DNA of 64,000 nt from Flavobacterium glycines (GCF_900100165.1 NZ_FNEO01000003.1:184951-248950); one strand, 5' to 3'; positions 45,602 through 54,547 are shown, numbered from the stretch's first letter. Notes: generated by a model not told the origin, from the sequence alone. Numbers and translations: made by a program.

Positions 45602-46847
45602 TACGCCTTGGTATTGGATTCCACTATTAAATTTTGCTTCGGGTTTTCCGTATGTAATTATAATTTCCGTTTCGGTATTAATGTATAAAAACCTTGGAAT
45701 CAGCAATGAAGACATCGGTTTGTACACCAGTTTATTATACCTACCTTGGGTAATCAAACCTTTATGGAGCCCGTTTATTGAATTGCACGGCACCAAACGA
45801 AAATGGTTTTTGAGCATGCAATTATTCATTTCCATTGCCTTTTTAATTGTAGGTTTTATAATTCCTACAAACCAGTTTTTCATGCTGAGCCTGGCTATTT
45901 TTTGGGTAGCAGCCTTTGCTTCGGCTTCGAATGATGTAGCCAGTGACGGTTTTTATTTATTGGCTTTAACTAAAGATCAGCAATCGTTCTTTTTAGGAAT
46001 TCGAAGCACTTTTTATAGAGCTTCAATGCTAACTGGAAACGGATTGATTATTCTATTGGCCGGTTATTTGGAAAAACAATATGGCGACAACCAAAAAGCC
46101 TGGTCTTACACCATGATTTTAGTTGGATTAGTAATGACTTTTTTAACAGTTTACAACTATTTTGCTACTCCAAAAAATGAATTATCAATAACTAAAAAAG
46201 AAGCAGAAGAGAAAAATTTCGCCACTGTTTTTGCCGATTTTTTCAAGAAAAAGCAAATTGGGTTAATCCTTGCTTTTATCCTTTTGTTCCGTTTAGGAGA
46301 ATCACAATTATTAAAAATGCTGACTCCTTTCTTAGTTGATAAAACTGATGTTGGCGGATTAGGATTAGAAACCGAAGATGTTGGAATTATCTACGGTACT
46401 TTCGGATTGATCGCACTGACTATTGGAGGAATCTTGGGTGGAATTGCCATTTCTAAACAGGGTTTAGGAAAATGGATGTTACCTATGATTTTGACAATGC
46501 ATTTACCAATTATTGGTTTCATTTTACTGGCTCATTTTCATCCGGCCTCCGTTTACTACGTTTATGTGGTAGTTATTTTGGAGCAATTTGGCTACGGATT
46601 TGGTTTTGCCGCCTTTATGATGTATTTGATTTATGTTGCCGAAGGCGAATCGAAAACTTCGCATTATGCCATTGCTACCGGTTTTATGGCTCTGGGAATG
46701 ATGCTTCCCGGAATGCTTAGCGGATACATTCAGGAATATTTAGGTTATGGTAATTTCTTTATTTGGGTTTTAATAGCTACTATTCCCGGATTAATTTTAT
46801 CTAGATTTTTAGTTTTCCCAAAGGATTTTGGGAAGAAGGTGGAATAG
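45588..46847 (+). CDS. AmpG-like MFS permease
   Basis: A 419-residue, 12-helix major facilitator protein. The PWVIKPLWSPFIELHGTKRKW and FASASNDVASDGFYLLAL segments are typical of AmpG, which imports anhydro-muropeptides from the periplasm for cell-wall recycling. It overlaps the secreted GH10-like gene and lies upstream, on the same strand, of a NagZ-like GH3 enzyme, which fits uptake and breakdown of wall fragments. Substrate is inferred from family and context. Confidence 0.85.
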   Translation: MKTDNTPWYWIPLLNFASGFPYVIIISVSVLMYKNLGISNEDIGLYTSLLYLPWVIKPLWSPFIELHGTKRKWFLSMQLFISIAFLIVGFIIPTNQFFMLSLAIFWVAAFASASNDVASDGFYLLALTKDQQSFFLGIRSTFYRASMLTGNGLIILLAGYLEKQYGDNQKAWSYTMILVGLVMTFLTVYNYFATPKNELSITKKEAEEKNFATVFADFFKKKQIGLILAFILLFRLGESQLLKMLTPFLVDKTDVGGLGLETEDVGIIYGTFGLIALTIGGILGGIAISKQGLGKWMLPMILTMHLPIIGFILLAHFHPASVYYVYVVVILEQFGYGFGFAAFMMYLIYVAEGESKTSHYAIATGFMALGMMLPGMLSGYIQEYLGYGNFFIWVLIATIPGLILSRFLVFPKDFGKKVE

Positions 46848-46882
46848 TATTCGTTGTTTATTACAATCAAAAACAGCTTCTT

Positions 46883-46900
46883 ACTTCATGAAAATGAAGT
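46883..46900 (+). repeat. Short perfect hairpin before the KilA-N gene
   Basis: ACTTCAT / ATGAAGT with a GAAA loop in the 88-bp spacer between the permease and the KilA-N gene. It is too weak for a certain terminator. Confidence 0.35.
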
Positions 46901-46935
46901 TATTTAATATTAAAAATCATTAAATAAAAAATATT

Positions 46936-47769
46936 TTGAAAAACAAAGTCAAGATTTTAGAAGTTCAAAATGTTTCTATAGCAGTCGTTTCTTCCAATAA
47001 TGAAGACGATTACATCTGTATAACAGATATTGCTAAAACCAAAGAATCTGATTCTCGTGCTGCTGATATAATTAAAAACTGGATACGAAACAGAGCAACT
47101 TTGGAATTTTTGGGTACTTGGGAGCAAATGTATAATCCAAATTTTAAAGTGGTCGAATTTGACCACTTTAAAATGCAGGCAGGTTTACCAAGTTTTGTTT
47201 TAAGTCCTGGAACTTGGGCTGAAAAAACAAATGCAATTGGCATTTATGTCAAATTAGGCAAGTACGGAGGCACTTTTGCACACAAAGACATTACCCTTGA
47301 ATTCTGTTCGGCTGTCAATCCTATCTTCAAATTATTCTTAATCAAAGAGTTTCAACGCCTAAAAGAAGAAGAAAACAGTAACAAAAAACTCGAATGGAAT
47401 TTACAAAGAACCATTTCTAAAATAAATTATAAAATTCATACTGATGCTATAAAAGAAAATCTAATTCCGATAAGCTTAACAGCAAATCAAAAGAATTTTA
47501 TTTATGCCGATGAAGCTGATATTCTTAACGTAGCTCTATTTGGCAAAACCGCAAAAGAATGGCGTAATGAAAATCCAAACGAAAAAGGAAATATTAGAGA
47601 CACAGCCACTATTGAACAATTAGTTGTATTATCTAATCTTGAAAGTATTAACGCAATGCTCATTCAACAGGAAATAGTACAACAAGAACGATTAATAAAA
47701 TTGAATGAAATCGCTATTAGCCAGATGAAATCCCTTATCAATACCAACACATTGGGTAAATTGAAATAA
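46936..47769 (+). CDS. KilA-N domain DNA-binding protein
   Basis: A 277-residue protein starting at TTG, the only start codon that gives a full KilA-N domain. Residues 20-145 match the domain: YICITDIAKTKESDSRAADI, KNWIRNRATLEFLGTWEQMYN, SPGTWAEKTNAIGIYVKLGK, YGGTFAHKDITLEFCSAVN and KLFLIKEFQRLKEEE. The rest is helical and rich in Gln and Glu. KilA-N domains occur mostly in phages and mobile elements as DNA-binding modules. Here it sits between ampG-like and GH3 genes of a recycling operon, with 88 bp before and 28 bp after. Confidence 0.85.
   Translation: MKNKVKILEVQNVSIAVVSSNNEDDYICITDIAKTKESDSRAADIIKNWIRNRATLEFLGTWEQMYNPNFKVVEFDHFKMQAGLPSFVLSPGTWAEKTNAIGIYVKLGKYGGTFAHKDITLEFCSAVNPIFKLFLIKEFQRLKEEENSNKKLEWNLQRTISKINYKIHTDAIKENLIPISLTANQKNFIYADEADILNVALFGKTAKEWRNENPNEKGNIRDTATIEQLVVLSNLESINAMLIQQEIVQQERLIKLNEIAISQMKSLINTNTLGKLK
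47142..47173. repeat. Perfect 13-bp palindrome inside the KilA-N gene
   Basis: TTTTAAAGTGGTC and GACCACTTTAAAA are exact complements around a 6-base centre, within codons for FKVVEFDHFKM. Such a long exact palindrome in coding DNA is unusual and could be a binding site or RNA hairpin. Confidence 0.5.
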
Positions 47770-47797
47770 TTTTAAAACCAATGCTAAACTCTAAACA

Positions 47798-49396
47798 ATG
47801 ACATTAGAACAAAAAATAGGACAATTCTTTTTCCCGGCTGTATTTATCAATGACAGTGAAGAAAACATTCAGGCAACCGAAGAATTAATTAGAAAATACA
47901 ATATTGGCGGATTGACGTTTTTTCACAGTCGCGCCAGTGCTGCAACGAATTACGAATCGAAGAAAAAAATCGAATTCAACGATGACAGTTATTCCCGTTT
48001 AAAAGAATTGATTGTTCGCTATCAAAAATGTGCTTCTACCCCCCTTTTAATGAGCATTGATGCCGAATGGGGACTTGCCATGCGTGTCGAAAAAACACCG
48101 CAATATCCTTATGCAATAACGCTGGGAGCTTTGCCTGAGGATAAAAAAGACTTGGTTTACGAAGTTGGAAAACAAATCGCCTTAGACTTAAAATCGACTG
48201 GGATTCATTATAATTTGGCTCCGCTTGCTGATATCAACAACAATCCAAATAATCCAGTGATTGGTTACCGTTCTTTTGGTGAAAACAAAGAAAAAGTAGC
48301 TGATTTTGCGCTGGAATATTTACGCGGAATGAGTGATGCAGAAGTTTTAGGCTGCTTAAAACATTTTCCCGGACACGGAAATACCAATGTTGATTCGCAT
48401 TTAGGATTGCCTGTTTTGGAAGAAAACTTAGAACAATTAATAACTAACGAATTGTATCCATTCATCAAAGGAATCGAAAATCAAGTCGATTCGATTATGA
48501 TAGGACATTTGGCAGTTCCGGCTTTAAATGAAGGAATAAACACTTCGGCAACCTTGTCTAAAAATATTATTCAATCCCTTTTAAGAGAGCAATTGGGCTA
48601 TGATGGTTTAGTAATTTCTGATGCTTTGAACATGCACAGCGTTTCTAAATTATATGAAACTAAAGGACAACTGGAATGGGAAGCTTTTAATGCCGGAAAT
48701 GACGTCTTGTGTTTTGCCGAAAATGTTCCAGAAGGAATTCAGGCGATTTTAGAAAATGCTTCTCCGGAAAGAATTGAAGAGAGTTTCAATCGTATCCTGA
48801 AATGCAAAGAAAAAGTAGGTTTATTGCATTTGGAACAAGAAAATAACTATACTCTGAATTTTGAAAAGGCATCCCAATTGAATAAACAAATTGCCAGATT
48901 CAGTATTACTAAAATCCAGGATCAAATTGATTTTGAAACGATAAAAAATGCCAGTCAGGAACAAAATACAGCGCTGCTTTCCTTGTACAAATCAGCCGAT
49001 AATGATTTTGCAAGCATGATTCAGGCTGCTTTAAACTGTGCACAATTCAGTATCGAATCGATTGTGGATTTTGATTTTCAAGTTTTAGAGAACGAAATAA
49101 ACACTTTTGAATATTTAATAATTGCACTTTTTGTTCCCAAAGCCAAACCTTTGAATCGTTTTGAAATTGATGACGTTATCTTCAATTTGTTGGAAAAACT
49201 ATTACTAACTAAAAAATGTATGGTTTATGTTTTTGGAAATCCTTATGCACTGCCTTTAATTCCTAATTTAAGCAAGGCTTCAAAGCTTATTCAGGTCTAT
49301 CAGGATTTTAGCGAATTCCAAATCAATGCGGCTCATCAATTTTTATCGGATTCAGAATGTAGCGGAAAACTCCCGGTTTCAATTGATTTACAATAA
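47798..49396 (+). CDS. Glycoside hydrolase family 3, NagZ-like beta-N-acetylhexosaminidase
   Basis: A 532-residue cytosolic protein (no signal peptide). The GH3 catalytic barrel covers about the first 330 residues and shows MSIDAEWGLAMRV, GYRSFGEN, LKHFPGHGNTNVDSHLGLP (His189, and the His-Asp loop used by NagZ) and VISDALNMHSV with nucleophile Asp275. A C-terminal domain of about 190 residues follows. NagZ removes N-acetylglucosamine from imported muropeptides, which suits its place downstream of the AmpG-like permease. Confidence 0.88.
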   Translation: MTLEQKIGQFFFPAVFINDSEENIQATEELIRKYNIGGLTFFHSRASAATNYESKKKIEFNDDSYSRLKELIVRYQKCASTPLLMSIDAEWGLAMRVEKTPQYPYAITLGALPEDKKDLVYEVGKQIALDLKSTGIHYNLAPLADINNNPNNPVIGYRSFGENKEKVADFALEYLRGMSDAEVLGCLKHFPGHGNTNVDSHLGLPVLEENLEQLITNELYPFIKGIENQVDSIMIGHLAVPALNEGINTSATLSKNIIQSLLREQLGYDGLVISDALNMHSVSKLYETKGQLEWEAFNAGNDVLCFAENVPEGIQAILENASPERIEESFNRILKCKEKVGLLHLEQENNYTLNFEKASQLNKQIARFSITKIQDQIDFETIKNASQEQNTALLSLYKSADNDFASMIQAALNCAQFSIESIVDFDFQVLENEINTFEYLIIALFVPKAKPLNRFEIDDVIFNLLEKLLLTKKCMVYVFGNPYALPLIPNLSKASKLIQVYQDFSEFQINAAHQFLSDSECSGKLPVSIDLQ

Positions 49397-49490
49397 TCTA
49401 AACTTTAAAAAAAGCTCAATATAAGTAAAAATTATTATTAAATAAATATTAATAATCAACTACTATCATTATAAGTCTTTTTTAAGGCTT

Positions 49491-49498
49491 ACTTTTGC
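49491..49498 (+). promoter_or_regulatory. Putative -7 box for the peroxiredoxin gene
   Basis: TACTTTTG matches TAnnTTTG, 32 bp before the start codon. Confidence 0.45.
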
Positions 49499-49530
49499 AT
49501 CCAACAAATAATAATTAAAAACAAATAAAT

Positions 49531-50169
49531 ATGTCATTAGTAGGAAAAAAATTCCCAAACATTACAGTTGACGCCATTTCTGAAATGGGTGATAATTTAA
49601 AAATCAACATCTTTGAAGAAGCAGTAAACAACAACAAAAAAGTACTTTTATTTTGGTACCCAAAAGATTTTACTTTCGTTTGTCCAACTGAATTACACGC
49701 TTTTCAGGCTGCTTTACCAGAATTTGAAAAAAGAAACACAATCGTAATCGGTGCCTCATGTGATACTAACGAAGTTCACTTTGCATGGTTAAACACTCCA
49801 AAAAACAACGGAGGTATTGAAGGTGTAACTTACCCACTTTTAGCTGATACAACAAGAAACTTATCTGCTGCTTTAGGTATTTTGGATGCTGAAGCTGGTG
49901 CTTACAATGAAGATGCTGATACGTATTTAGTAGAAGGTTCTAACGTTACTTACAGAGCTACTTATTTAATTGATGAAACTGGAAAAATTTTCCACGAAAG
50001 TGTTAACGATATGCCATTAGGTCGTAACGTAAACGAATATTTACGTTTAGTTGATGCTTACACTCACATTCAACAAAAAGGTGAAGTTTGTCCTGCTAAC
50101 TGGGAAGCTGGTAAAGAAGCAATGAATGCTGACAGAAACAGTACTGCTGCTTACTTAAGCGCAAACTAA
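49531..50169 (+). CDS. AhpC/Prx1-type 2-Cys peroxiredoxin
   Basis: A 212-residue thiol peroxidase. The peroxidatic cysteine is Cys51 in KDFTFVCPTELHAF and the resolving cysteine Cys187 in GEVCPANWEAG, giving a typical 2-Cys enzyme that reduces hydrogen peroxide and organic peroxides. It is followed on the same strand by a thioredoxin, a DUF6952 protein and a Tpx-type peroxiredoxin, so it is part of a redox neighbourhood. No AhpF-type reductase is adjacent; the thioredoxin is the likely donor. Confidence 0.95.
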   Translation: MSLVGKKFPNITVDAISEMGDNLKINIFEEAVNNNKKVLLFWYPKDFTFVCPTELHAFQAALPEFEKRNTIVIGASCDTNEVHFAWLNTPKNNGGIEGVTYPLLADTTRNLSAALGILDAEAGAYNEDADTYLVEGSNVTYRATYLIDETGKIFHESVNDMPLGRNVNEYLRLVDAYTHIQQKGEVCPANWEAGKEAMNADRNSTAAYLSAN

Positions 50170-50356
50170 TTTTTTAGAAGTCACTAAGATTCTAAGTTAC
50201 TAAGTCTTTAAGATTTTAAACTTAAATCTAATCTTCCAAATTATAACTTATAAATAATTAAGTCAAAAGATTCTAAGTTGCTAAGTCATTATAATTCGAA
50301 ACAATTATAAAAAACTTAGCAACTCAGAAACTTAGTAACCTAGAAACTCAAAGAAA
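50170..50356 (+). repeat. Spacer with repeated CTAAGTTRCTAAGTC units
   Basis: 187 bp holding GATTCTAAGTTACTAAGTC (about 50188) and GATTCTAAGTTGCTAAGTC (about 50270), 18 of 19 bases alike, followed by related sequence in inverted sense (AACTTAGCAACTC, AACTTAGTAACCT). Similar low-complexity spacers are frequent in Flavobacterium. Confidence 0.5.
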
Positions 50357-50665
50357 ATGTTAATCGAATTAAACGAAGATACTTTAGCCAATTTAGTGGC
50401 TGAAAACGAAAAAGTAGTAGTTCAATTTTCGGCATCATGGTGCGGTAACTGCCGTATTATGAAACCAAAATTCAAAAAACTGGCTACCGAAAATGAATCC
50501 ATCACATTTGCACTTGTTGATGCTGAAAATTTTCCGGAGTCCAGAAAATTAGCCAATGTAAGTAACTTGCCAACCTTTGCTACTTTCGTAAACGGAAAAT
50601 TGGTAAACGAAACACAAACTAACAAACAGGAAGTGTTAATCGAATTGGTTAATGAAATAGTTTAA
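50357..50665 (+). CDS. Thioredoxin-family protein
   Basis: A 102-residue cytosolic thioredoxin with the active site ASWCGNCRIMKPKF (Cys29, Cys32), the buried-Asp strand FALVDAENFPESRKLANV and the cis-Pro NLPTFATF. The CGNC variant differs from the classical CGPC and may shift its redox potential. It lies between the AhpC-type peroxiredoxin and the DUF6952 gene on the same strand, so it probably recycles one or both peroxiredoxins. Confidence 0.92.
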   Translation: MLIELNEDTLANLVAENEKVVVQFSASWCGNCRIMKPKFKKLATENESITFALVDAENFPESRKLANVSNLPTFATFVNGKLVNETQTNKQEVLIELVNEIV

Positions 50666-50669
50666 CCGA

Positions 50670-50712
50670 TTATTCGTCAAATTGATAAACAAATAAACGA
50701 TTCAACGAATAA
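50670..50712 (+). repeat. Inverted repeat between thioredoxin and DUF6952 genes
   Basis: TTATTCGT (50670-50677) and ACGAATAA (50705-50712) are exact complements, with internal AAATAAAC-type direct repeats. No T run follows, so it is not a clear terminator. Confidence 0.35.
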
Positions 50713-50731
50713 CCAAATAAACAACTAGAAA

Positions 50732-50989
50732 ATGAAACTACCCGTAATAAAACATTTGACTCAGTTTATCGAAGAAAATGATCAGGATTACATCATCGAA
50801 ACCATTGAAGTATTAGAAGCAATGACTGAGATTTCTTCACTTAAAGATGAAGAATTGGATGTTATCGGAGAATTAATATCGAATATGTACGGCGCTTTAG
50901 AAGTACACAAGCTGGTAAAAAACGGAACTGACAAAAAAGAAGCACTCAATACTTTTATGAAAAGAGTATTAGGTTCCATAGATAAATAA
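50732..50989 (+). CDS. DUF6952 family small protein
   Basis: An 85-residue acidic, all-helical-looking cytosolic protein (MKLPVIKHLTQFIEENDQDY, then LEAMTEISSLKDEELDVIGE and a C-terminal basic helix). There is no cysteine, so it is not itself a thiol redox enzyme. It has the length and pattern of DUF6952, a family of unknown function. It lies 66 bp after the thioredoxin and is followed by a terminator, so it probably belongs to the Prx-Trx transcription group. Confidence 0.7.
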   Translation: MKLPVIKHLTQFIEENDQDYIIETIEVLEAMTEISSLKDEELDVIGELISNMYGALEVHKLVKNGTDKKEALNTFMKRVLGSIDK

Positions 50990-51015
50990 GCCCTTTTCAA
51001 ACCCTAAAAATAGCT

Positions 51016-51047
51016 TAAAAATGCCTCTCGCTGAGTTGCATTTTTTT
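51016..51047 (+). terminator. Rho-independent terminator after DUF6952
   Basis: AAAAATGC..CTC / GAG..GCATTTTT hairpin followed by T, about 27 bp after the stop. Confidence 0.7.
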
Positions 51048-51145
51048 GCGTTTATACCTATTTCTCAATCTTTCATTGAGTTAAAACCTTTCCTTTTCTG
51101 ATTTAAAATCTTAAATCAGTAATCCTAATTCTTAAATAATTTTCA

Positions 51146-51153
51146 TACTTTTG
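51146..51153 (+). promoter_or_regulatory. Putative -7 box for the tpx operon
   Basis: TACTTTTG matches TAnnTTTG, 22 bp before the tpx start codon. Confidence 0.45.
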
Positions 51154-51175
51154 AACCTCATTAAAAAAATTAATT

Positions 51176-51673
51176 ATGGCTTCAATCACATTAGGAGGAA
51201 ATCCAATAAACACTGCAGGAGAATTACCAAAAGTAGGTACAAAACTTGCCGATTTTAAATTAGTAAAAAACGATCTTTCTGTTGCTTCTTTAAGCGATTT
51301 TAACGGAAAAAAATTAGTTTTAAATATCTTCCCTAGTATCGATACAGGAACTTGTGCTACTTCAGTAAGAAAATTCAATGAAGCTGCTGCCAAATTAGAA
51401 AATACTGCTGTTTTGTGTATTTCAAGAGATTTACCATTTGCTCAAAAACGTTTTTGTGGAGCTGAAGGAATCGAAAATGTAGTTAATTTATCTGACTTTC
51501 AGGAAGGAACTTTCGGTAAAACAAATGGATTAGAAATCGTTGACGGGCCTTTAAAAGGATTGCATTCAAGAGTTTTAATTGTTGCCGATGCTGACGGAAC
51601 AATTTTACACACAGAGCAAGTTGCTGAAATTGCTAACGAACCAAATTACGAAGCTGCTTTAGCAGTACTTTAA
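51176..51673 (+). CDS. tpx: Thiol peroxidase (Tpx-type peroxiredoxin)
   Basis: A 165-residue atypical 2-Cys peroxiredoxin. Peroxidatic Cys60 lies in FPSIDTGTCATSVRKFNE and resolving Cys94 in FAQKRFCGAEG, the standard Tpx spacing. It reduces alkyl hydroperoxides using thioredoxin. It starts a run of six closely spaced plus-strand genes (tpx, dgkA, ftsK, lolA, lptF/G-type, ribB), being 10 bp from dgkA. Confidence 0.96.
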   Translation: MASITLGGNPINTAGELPKVGTKLADFKLVKNDLSVASLSDFNGKKLVLNIFPSIDTGTCATSVRKFNEAAAKLENTAVLCISRDLPFAQKRFCGAEGIENVVNLSDFQEGTFGKTNGLEIVDGPLKGLHSRVLIVADADGTILHTEQVAEIANEPNYEAALAVL

Positions 51674-51683
51674 TCTTTACCGG

Positions 51684-52058
51684 ATGGCATTTCAAAAAGA
51701 CGAAACCTTTGTTACCGGAAGATTTAAAAGTGTTGGTTTTGCTCTAAAAGGAGCTATAAAACTAATTACTACGGAACACAGTGTTATGGTTCAAACTTCT
51801 CTTGGAGTTATATTAACTATCATTGGATTTGCAGTAGGAATTTCACAAACTGAATGGCTTTTTCAAACTTTTGCTATCGGTTTAGTCTTAAGTATTGAAG
51901 GACTGAATACCGCAATAGAAAAAGTAGCCGATTTTATTCATCCGGATTACCACGAAAAAATTGGTTTTATAAAAGACATTGCTGCCGGATCTGTATTTTT
52001 TGCAGCAATGACAGCGATAATTATTGGTTTAATCATATACGTACCTCACTTTATTTAA
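51684..52058 (+). CDS. dgkA: Diacylglycerol kinase-family membrane protein
   Basis: A 124-residue protein with three membrane helices and the DgkA-type motif SIEGLNTAIEKVADFIHPDYH (matching E-x-x-NTAIE), plus FKSVGFALKGAIKLITTEHS at the N-terminal face. It phosphorylates diacylglycerol, or undecaprenol in Gram-positive-like members; substrate is not certain here. It is 10 bp after tpx and 22 bp before ftsK. Confidence 0.9.
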   Translation: MAFQKDETFVTGRFKSVGFALKGAIKLITTEHSVMVQTSLGVILTIIGFAVGISQTEWLFQTFAIGLVLSIEGLNTAIEKVADFIHPDYHEKIGFIKDIAAGSVFFAAMTAIIIGLIIYVPHFI

Positions 52059-52080
52059 GAGGTTTAGTTACATTTATAGA

Positions 52081-54543
52081 ATGGCAAAAACAACAAAAAA
52101 AGAGACTTTAGATCCGAACAACAATTCAAAAACTAAAGTTTTTAAATCATGGGAAATGTCTAAACAGCATAAAACTATCTTAGGCTGTCTTCTCATCTTA
52201 TTCTCTATTGCTTTATTAGTTGCTTTTGTTTCTTTCTATGTATATGGACAGGAAGATCAAAGTGCTGTTCTTGAATTATCGAACAGAACTGAAATAGTAA
52301 AAAATTGGCTGGGAAAGTTTGGTGCTTACCTGGCCAATTTAATCGTTTACCAAGGATTTGGACTGGCTTCATTCCTATTTGTTCGCTTATTATTCTTAAG
52401 CGGAATCTTTTTAATCCTTGGACTTTCAGCAAAAAAACTCAAAAACATCTGGTTTTGGGATTTATTTGTAATGATTAATTTATCGGTTTTGTTTGGATTT
52501 TTTGCCACTTCACTACCGGAATTAGGCGGAATCATTGGTTACGAATTGAATTTATTCCTTCAGGATTATATTGGAAAAACAGGAACCTTATTACTACTCA
52601 TCTTTGGCTTAGTTATTTATGTGATTTTCAAAATGAAATTATCTCCTGAAAAGATTCAATCTTTTTTTGAAAGCAACAAAAAAGAAATTATCCCTGTAGA
52701 AGAAAACAGTTTCATCAACAACAGTTCTATATCAGACAGCGCTTATAATCTGGAAGAATTTGCTGTTCCTGAAGAAGAAGAAATTATTGAAGAACCGGTT
52801 GTTGAAAAAATTCCTGAATTCAAATTATCACAATTCGAAATCAATAAAGAAGCACTAAAACCAACCATTAATCATGCTTCTGAAATTAATTTAGATCCTA
52901 TTTCTAAACCACTTCCTATTGAAAAAACTACTACTATTCCAGTTGCAATAAACGAAGATTTTGTAATCGAAGCGGCATCTGAGGAAGAAGTGGTAGAAGA
53001 AAACTTAGCGGCTCGTTTGGTTTCTGATTTTGGTTTATTCGACCCAACATTAGACTTATCGAACTACAAATTTCCAACAATTGAATTACTAAAAGAATAT
53101 TCAACCGGAGGAATTACCATCAATCAGGAAGAGTTAGAAGAAAATAAAAACCGAATTGTAGATACACTTCGTAATTACAAAATTGAAATTGCACAAATTA
53201 AAGCTACTGTTGGTCCTTCGGTAACTTTATATGAAATAGTTCCGGAAGCAGGTATCCGAATTTCTAAGATTAAAAGTTTAGAAGACGATATCGCTTTATC
53301 ACTTTCGGCACTTGGAATCCGTATCATCGCTCCTATTCCGGGAAAAGGAACAATTGGTATTGAAGTACCTAACAAGAATCCTACTATGGTTTCGATGAAA
53401 AGTGTTATTGGTTCTACTAAGTTTCAGGAAGCCGAAATGGAATTACCTGTAGCTCTGGGTAAAACCATTTCTAACGAAACTTTCGTTGTTGATTTAGCTA
53501 AAATGCCTCACTTGTTGATGGCCGGAGCTACCGGTCAGGGAAAATCGGTTGGATTAAATGCGGTTTTAACTTCGCTCTTGTACAAAAAACATCCTGCTGA
53601 AGTAAAATTTGTATTGGTTGACCCTAAAAAAGTAGAACTTACTTTATTCAACAAAATTGAAAGACATTATCTGGCAAAACTTCCTGATGTTGAAGATGCT
53701 ATTATTACTGATAATGCTAAAGTAATCAACACGCTAAATTCGCTTTGTGTTGAGATGGACAATCGTTATTCTTTATTAAAAGATGCGATGGTGCGTAACA
53801 TTAAAGAATACAATGAAAAATTCAAATCCCGAAAATTAAATCCTGAAAACGGTCACCGATTCCTGCCTTACATCATTTTAGTAGTCGATGAGTTTGCCGA
53901 CTTAATTATGACTGCCGGAAAAGAAGTTGAAGTCCCTATTGCCCGTTTGGCTCAGTTAGCCCGTGCTATTGGAATTCACTTAATTATTGCCACCCAAAGA
54001 CCATCGGTAAACGTAATTACAGGTTTAATCAAAGCCAATTTCCCTGCCCGAATTGCCTTTAGAGTAACATCTAAAATTGACTCCAGAACCATTTTGGACA
54101 CTCAGGGAGCCGATCAGTTAATTGGACGCGGAGATTTATTATACACTAACGGAAATGATGTCGTTCGCGTACAATGTGCGTTTATTGACACTCCTGAAGT
54201 TGAAAAAATCACTGATTTTATTGGTTCACAGAAAGCATATGCTACCGCATATTTATTACCTGAATACGTAGGAGAAGAAAATGGCATTAATCTTGATATT
54301 GATATTTCTGAAAGAGATTCATTGTTCAGAGAGGCTGCCGAAATCATCGTAAACGCTCAACAAGGTTCGGCCTCTTTATTACAGCGAAAACTAAAATTAG
54401 GCTACAACAGAGCCGGCCGATTAATTGATCAATTAGAAGCAGCCGGAATTGTGGGGCCTTTTGAAGGAAGTAAAGCCCGCTCTGTAAACATTCTGGACAT
54501 GCATGCTCTTGATCAATTTTTTAATAATGAAGAAAACAATTAA
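52081..54543 (+). CDS. ftsK: DNA translocase FtsK
   Basis: An 820-residue protein. Four membrane helices lie in about residues 28-180, then an acidic linker (to about 330), the alpha/beta motor with Walker A GATGQGKSVGLNAVL (Lys488) and Walker B ILVVDEFADLIM, LIIATQRPSVNVITG, and a C-terminal winged-helix gamma domain (ASLLQRKLKLGYNRAGRLID) that reads KOPS-like sites. It pumps chromosomal DNA during septation. The stop is 4 bp before the lolA start. Confidence 0.96.
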   Translation: MAKTTKKETLDPNNNSKTKVFKSWEMSKQHKTILGCLLILFSIALLVAFVSFYVYGQEDQSAVLELSNRTEIVKNWLGKFGAYLANLIVYQGFGLASFLFVRLLFLSGIFLILGLSAKKLKNIWFWDLFVMINLSVLFGFFATSLPELGGIIGYELNLFLQDYIGKTGTLLLLIFGLVIYVIFKMKLSPEKIQSFFESNKKEIIPVEENSFINNSSISDSAYNLEEFAVPEEEEIIEEPVVEKIPEFKLSQFEINKEALKPTINHASEINLDPISKPLPIEKTTTIPVAINEDFVIEAASEEEVVEENLAARLVSDFGLFDPTLDLSNYKFPTIELLKEYSTGGITINQEELEENKNRIVDTLRNYKIEIAQIKATVGPSVTLYEIVPEAGIRISKIKSLEDDIALSLSALGIRIIAPIPGKGTIGIEVPNKNPTMVSMKSVIGSTKFQEAEMELPVALGKTISNETFVVDLAKMPHLLMAGATGQGKSVGLNAVLTSLLYKKHPAEVKFVLVDPKKVELTLFNKIERHYLAKLPDVEDAIITDNAKVINTLNSLCVEMDNRYSLLKDAMVRNIKEYNEKFKSRKLNPENGHRFLPYIILVVDEFADLIMTAGKEVEVPIARLAQLARAIGIHLIIATQRPSVNVITGLIKANFPARIAFRVTSKIDSRTILDTQGADQLIGRGDLLYTNGNDVVRVQCAFIDTPEVEKITDFIGSQKAYATAYLLPEYVGEENGINLDIDISERDSLFREAAEIIVNAQQGSASLLQRKLKLGYNRAGRLIDQLEAAGIVGPFEGSKARSVNILDMHALDQFFNNEENN

Positions 54544-54547
54544 TACA

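Noticed and set aside
54503..54547. Longer start for lolA
   Set aside because: It overlaps the ftsK end and would bury the signal peptide; the Met at 54548 fits better.
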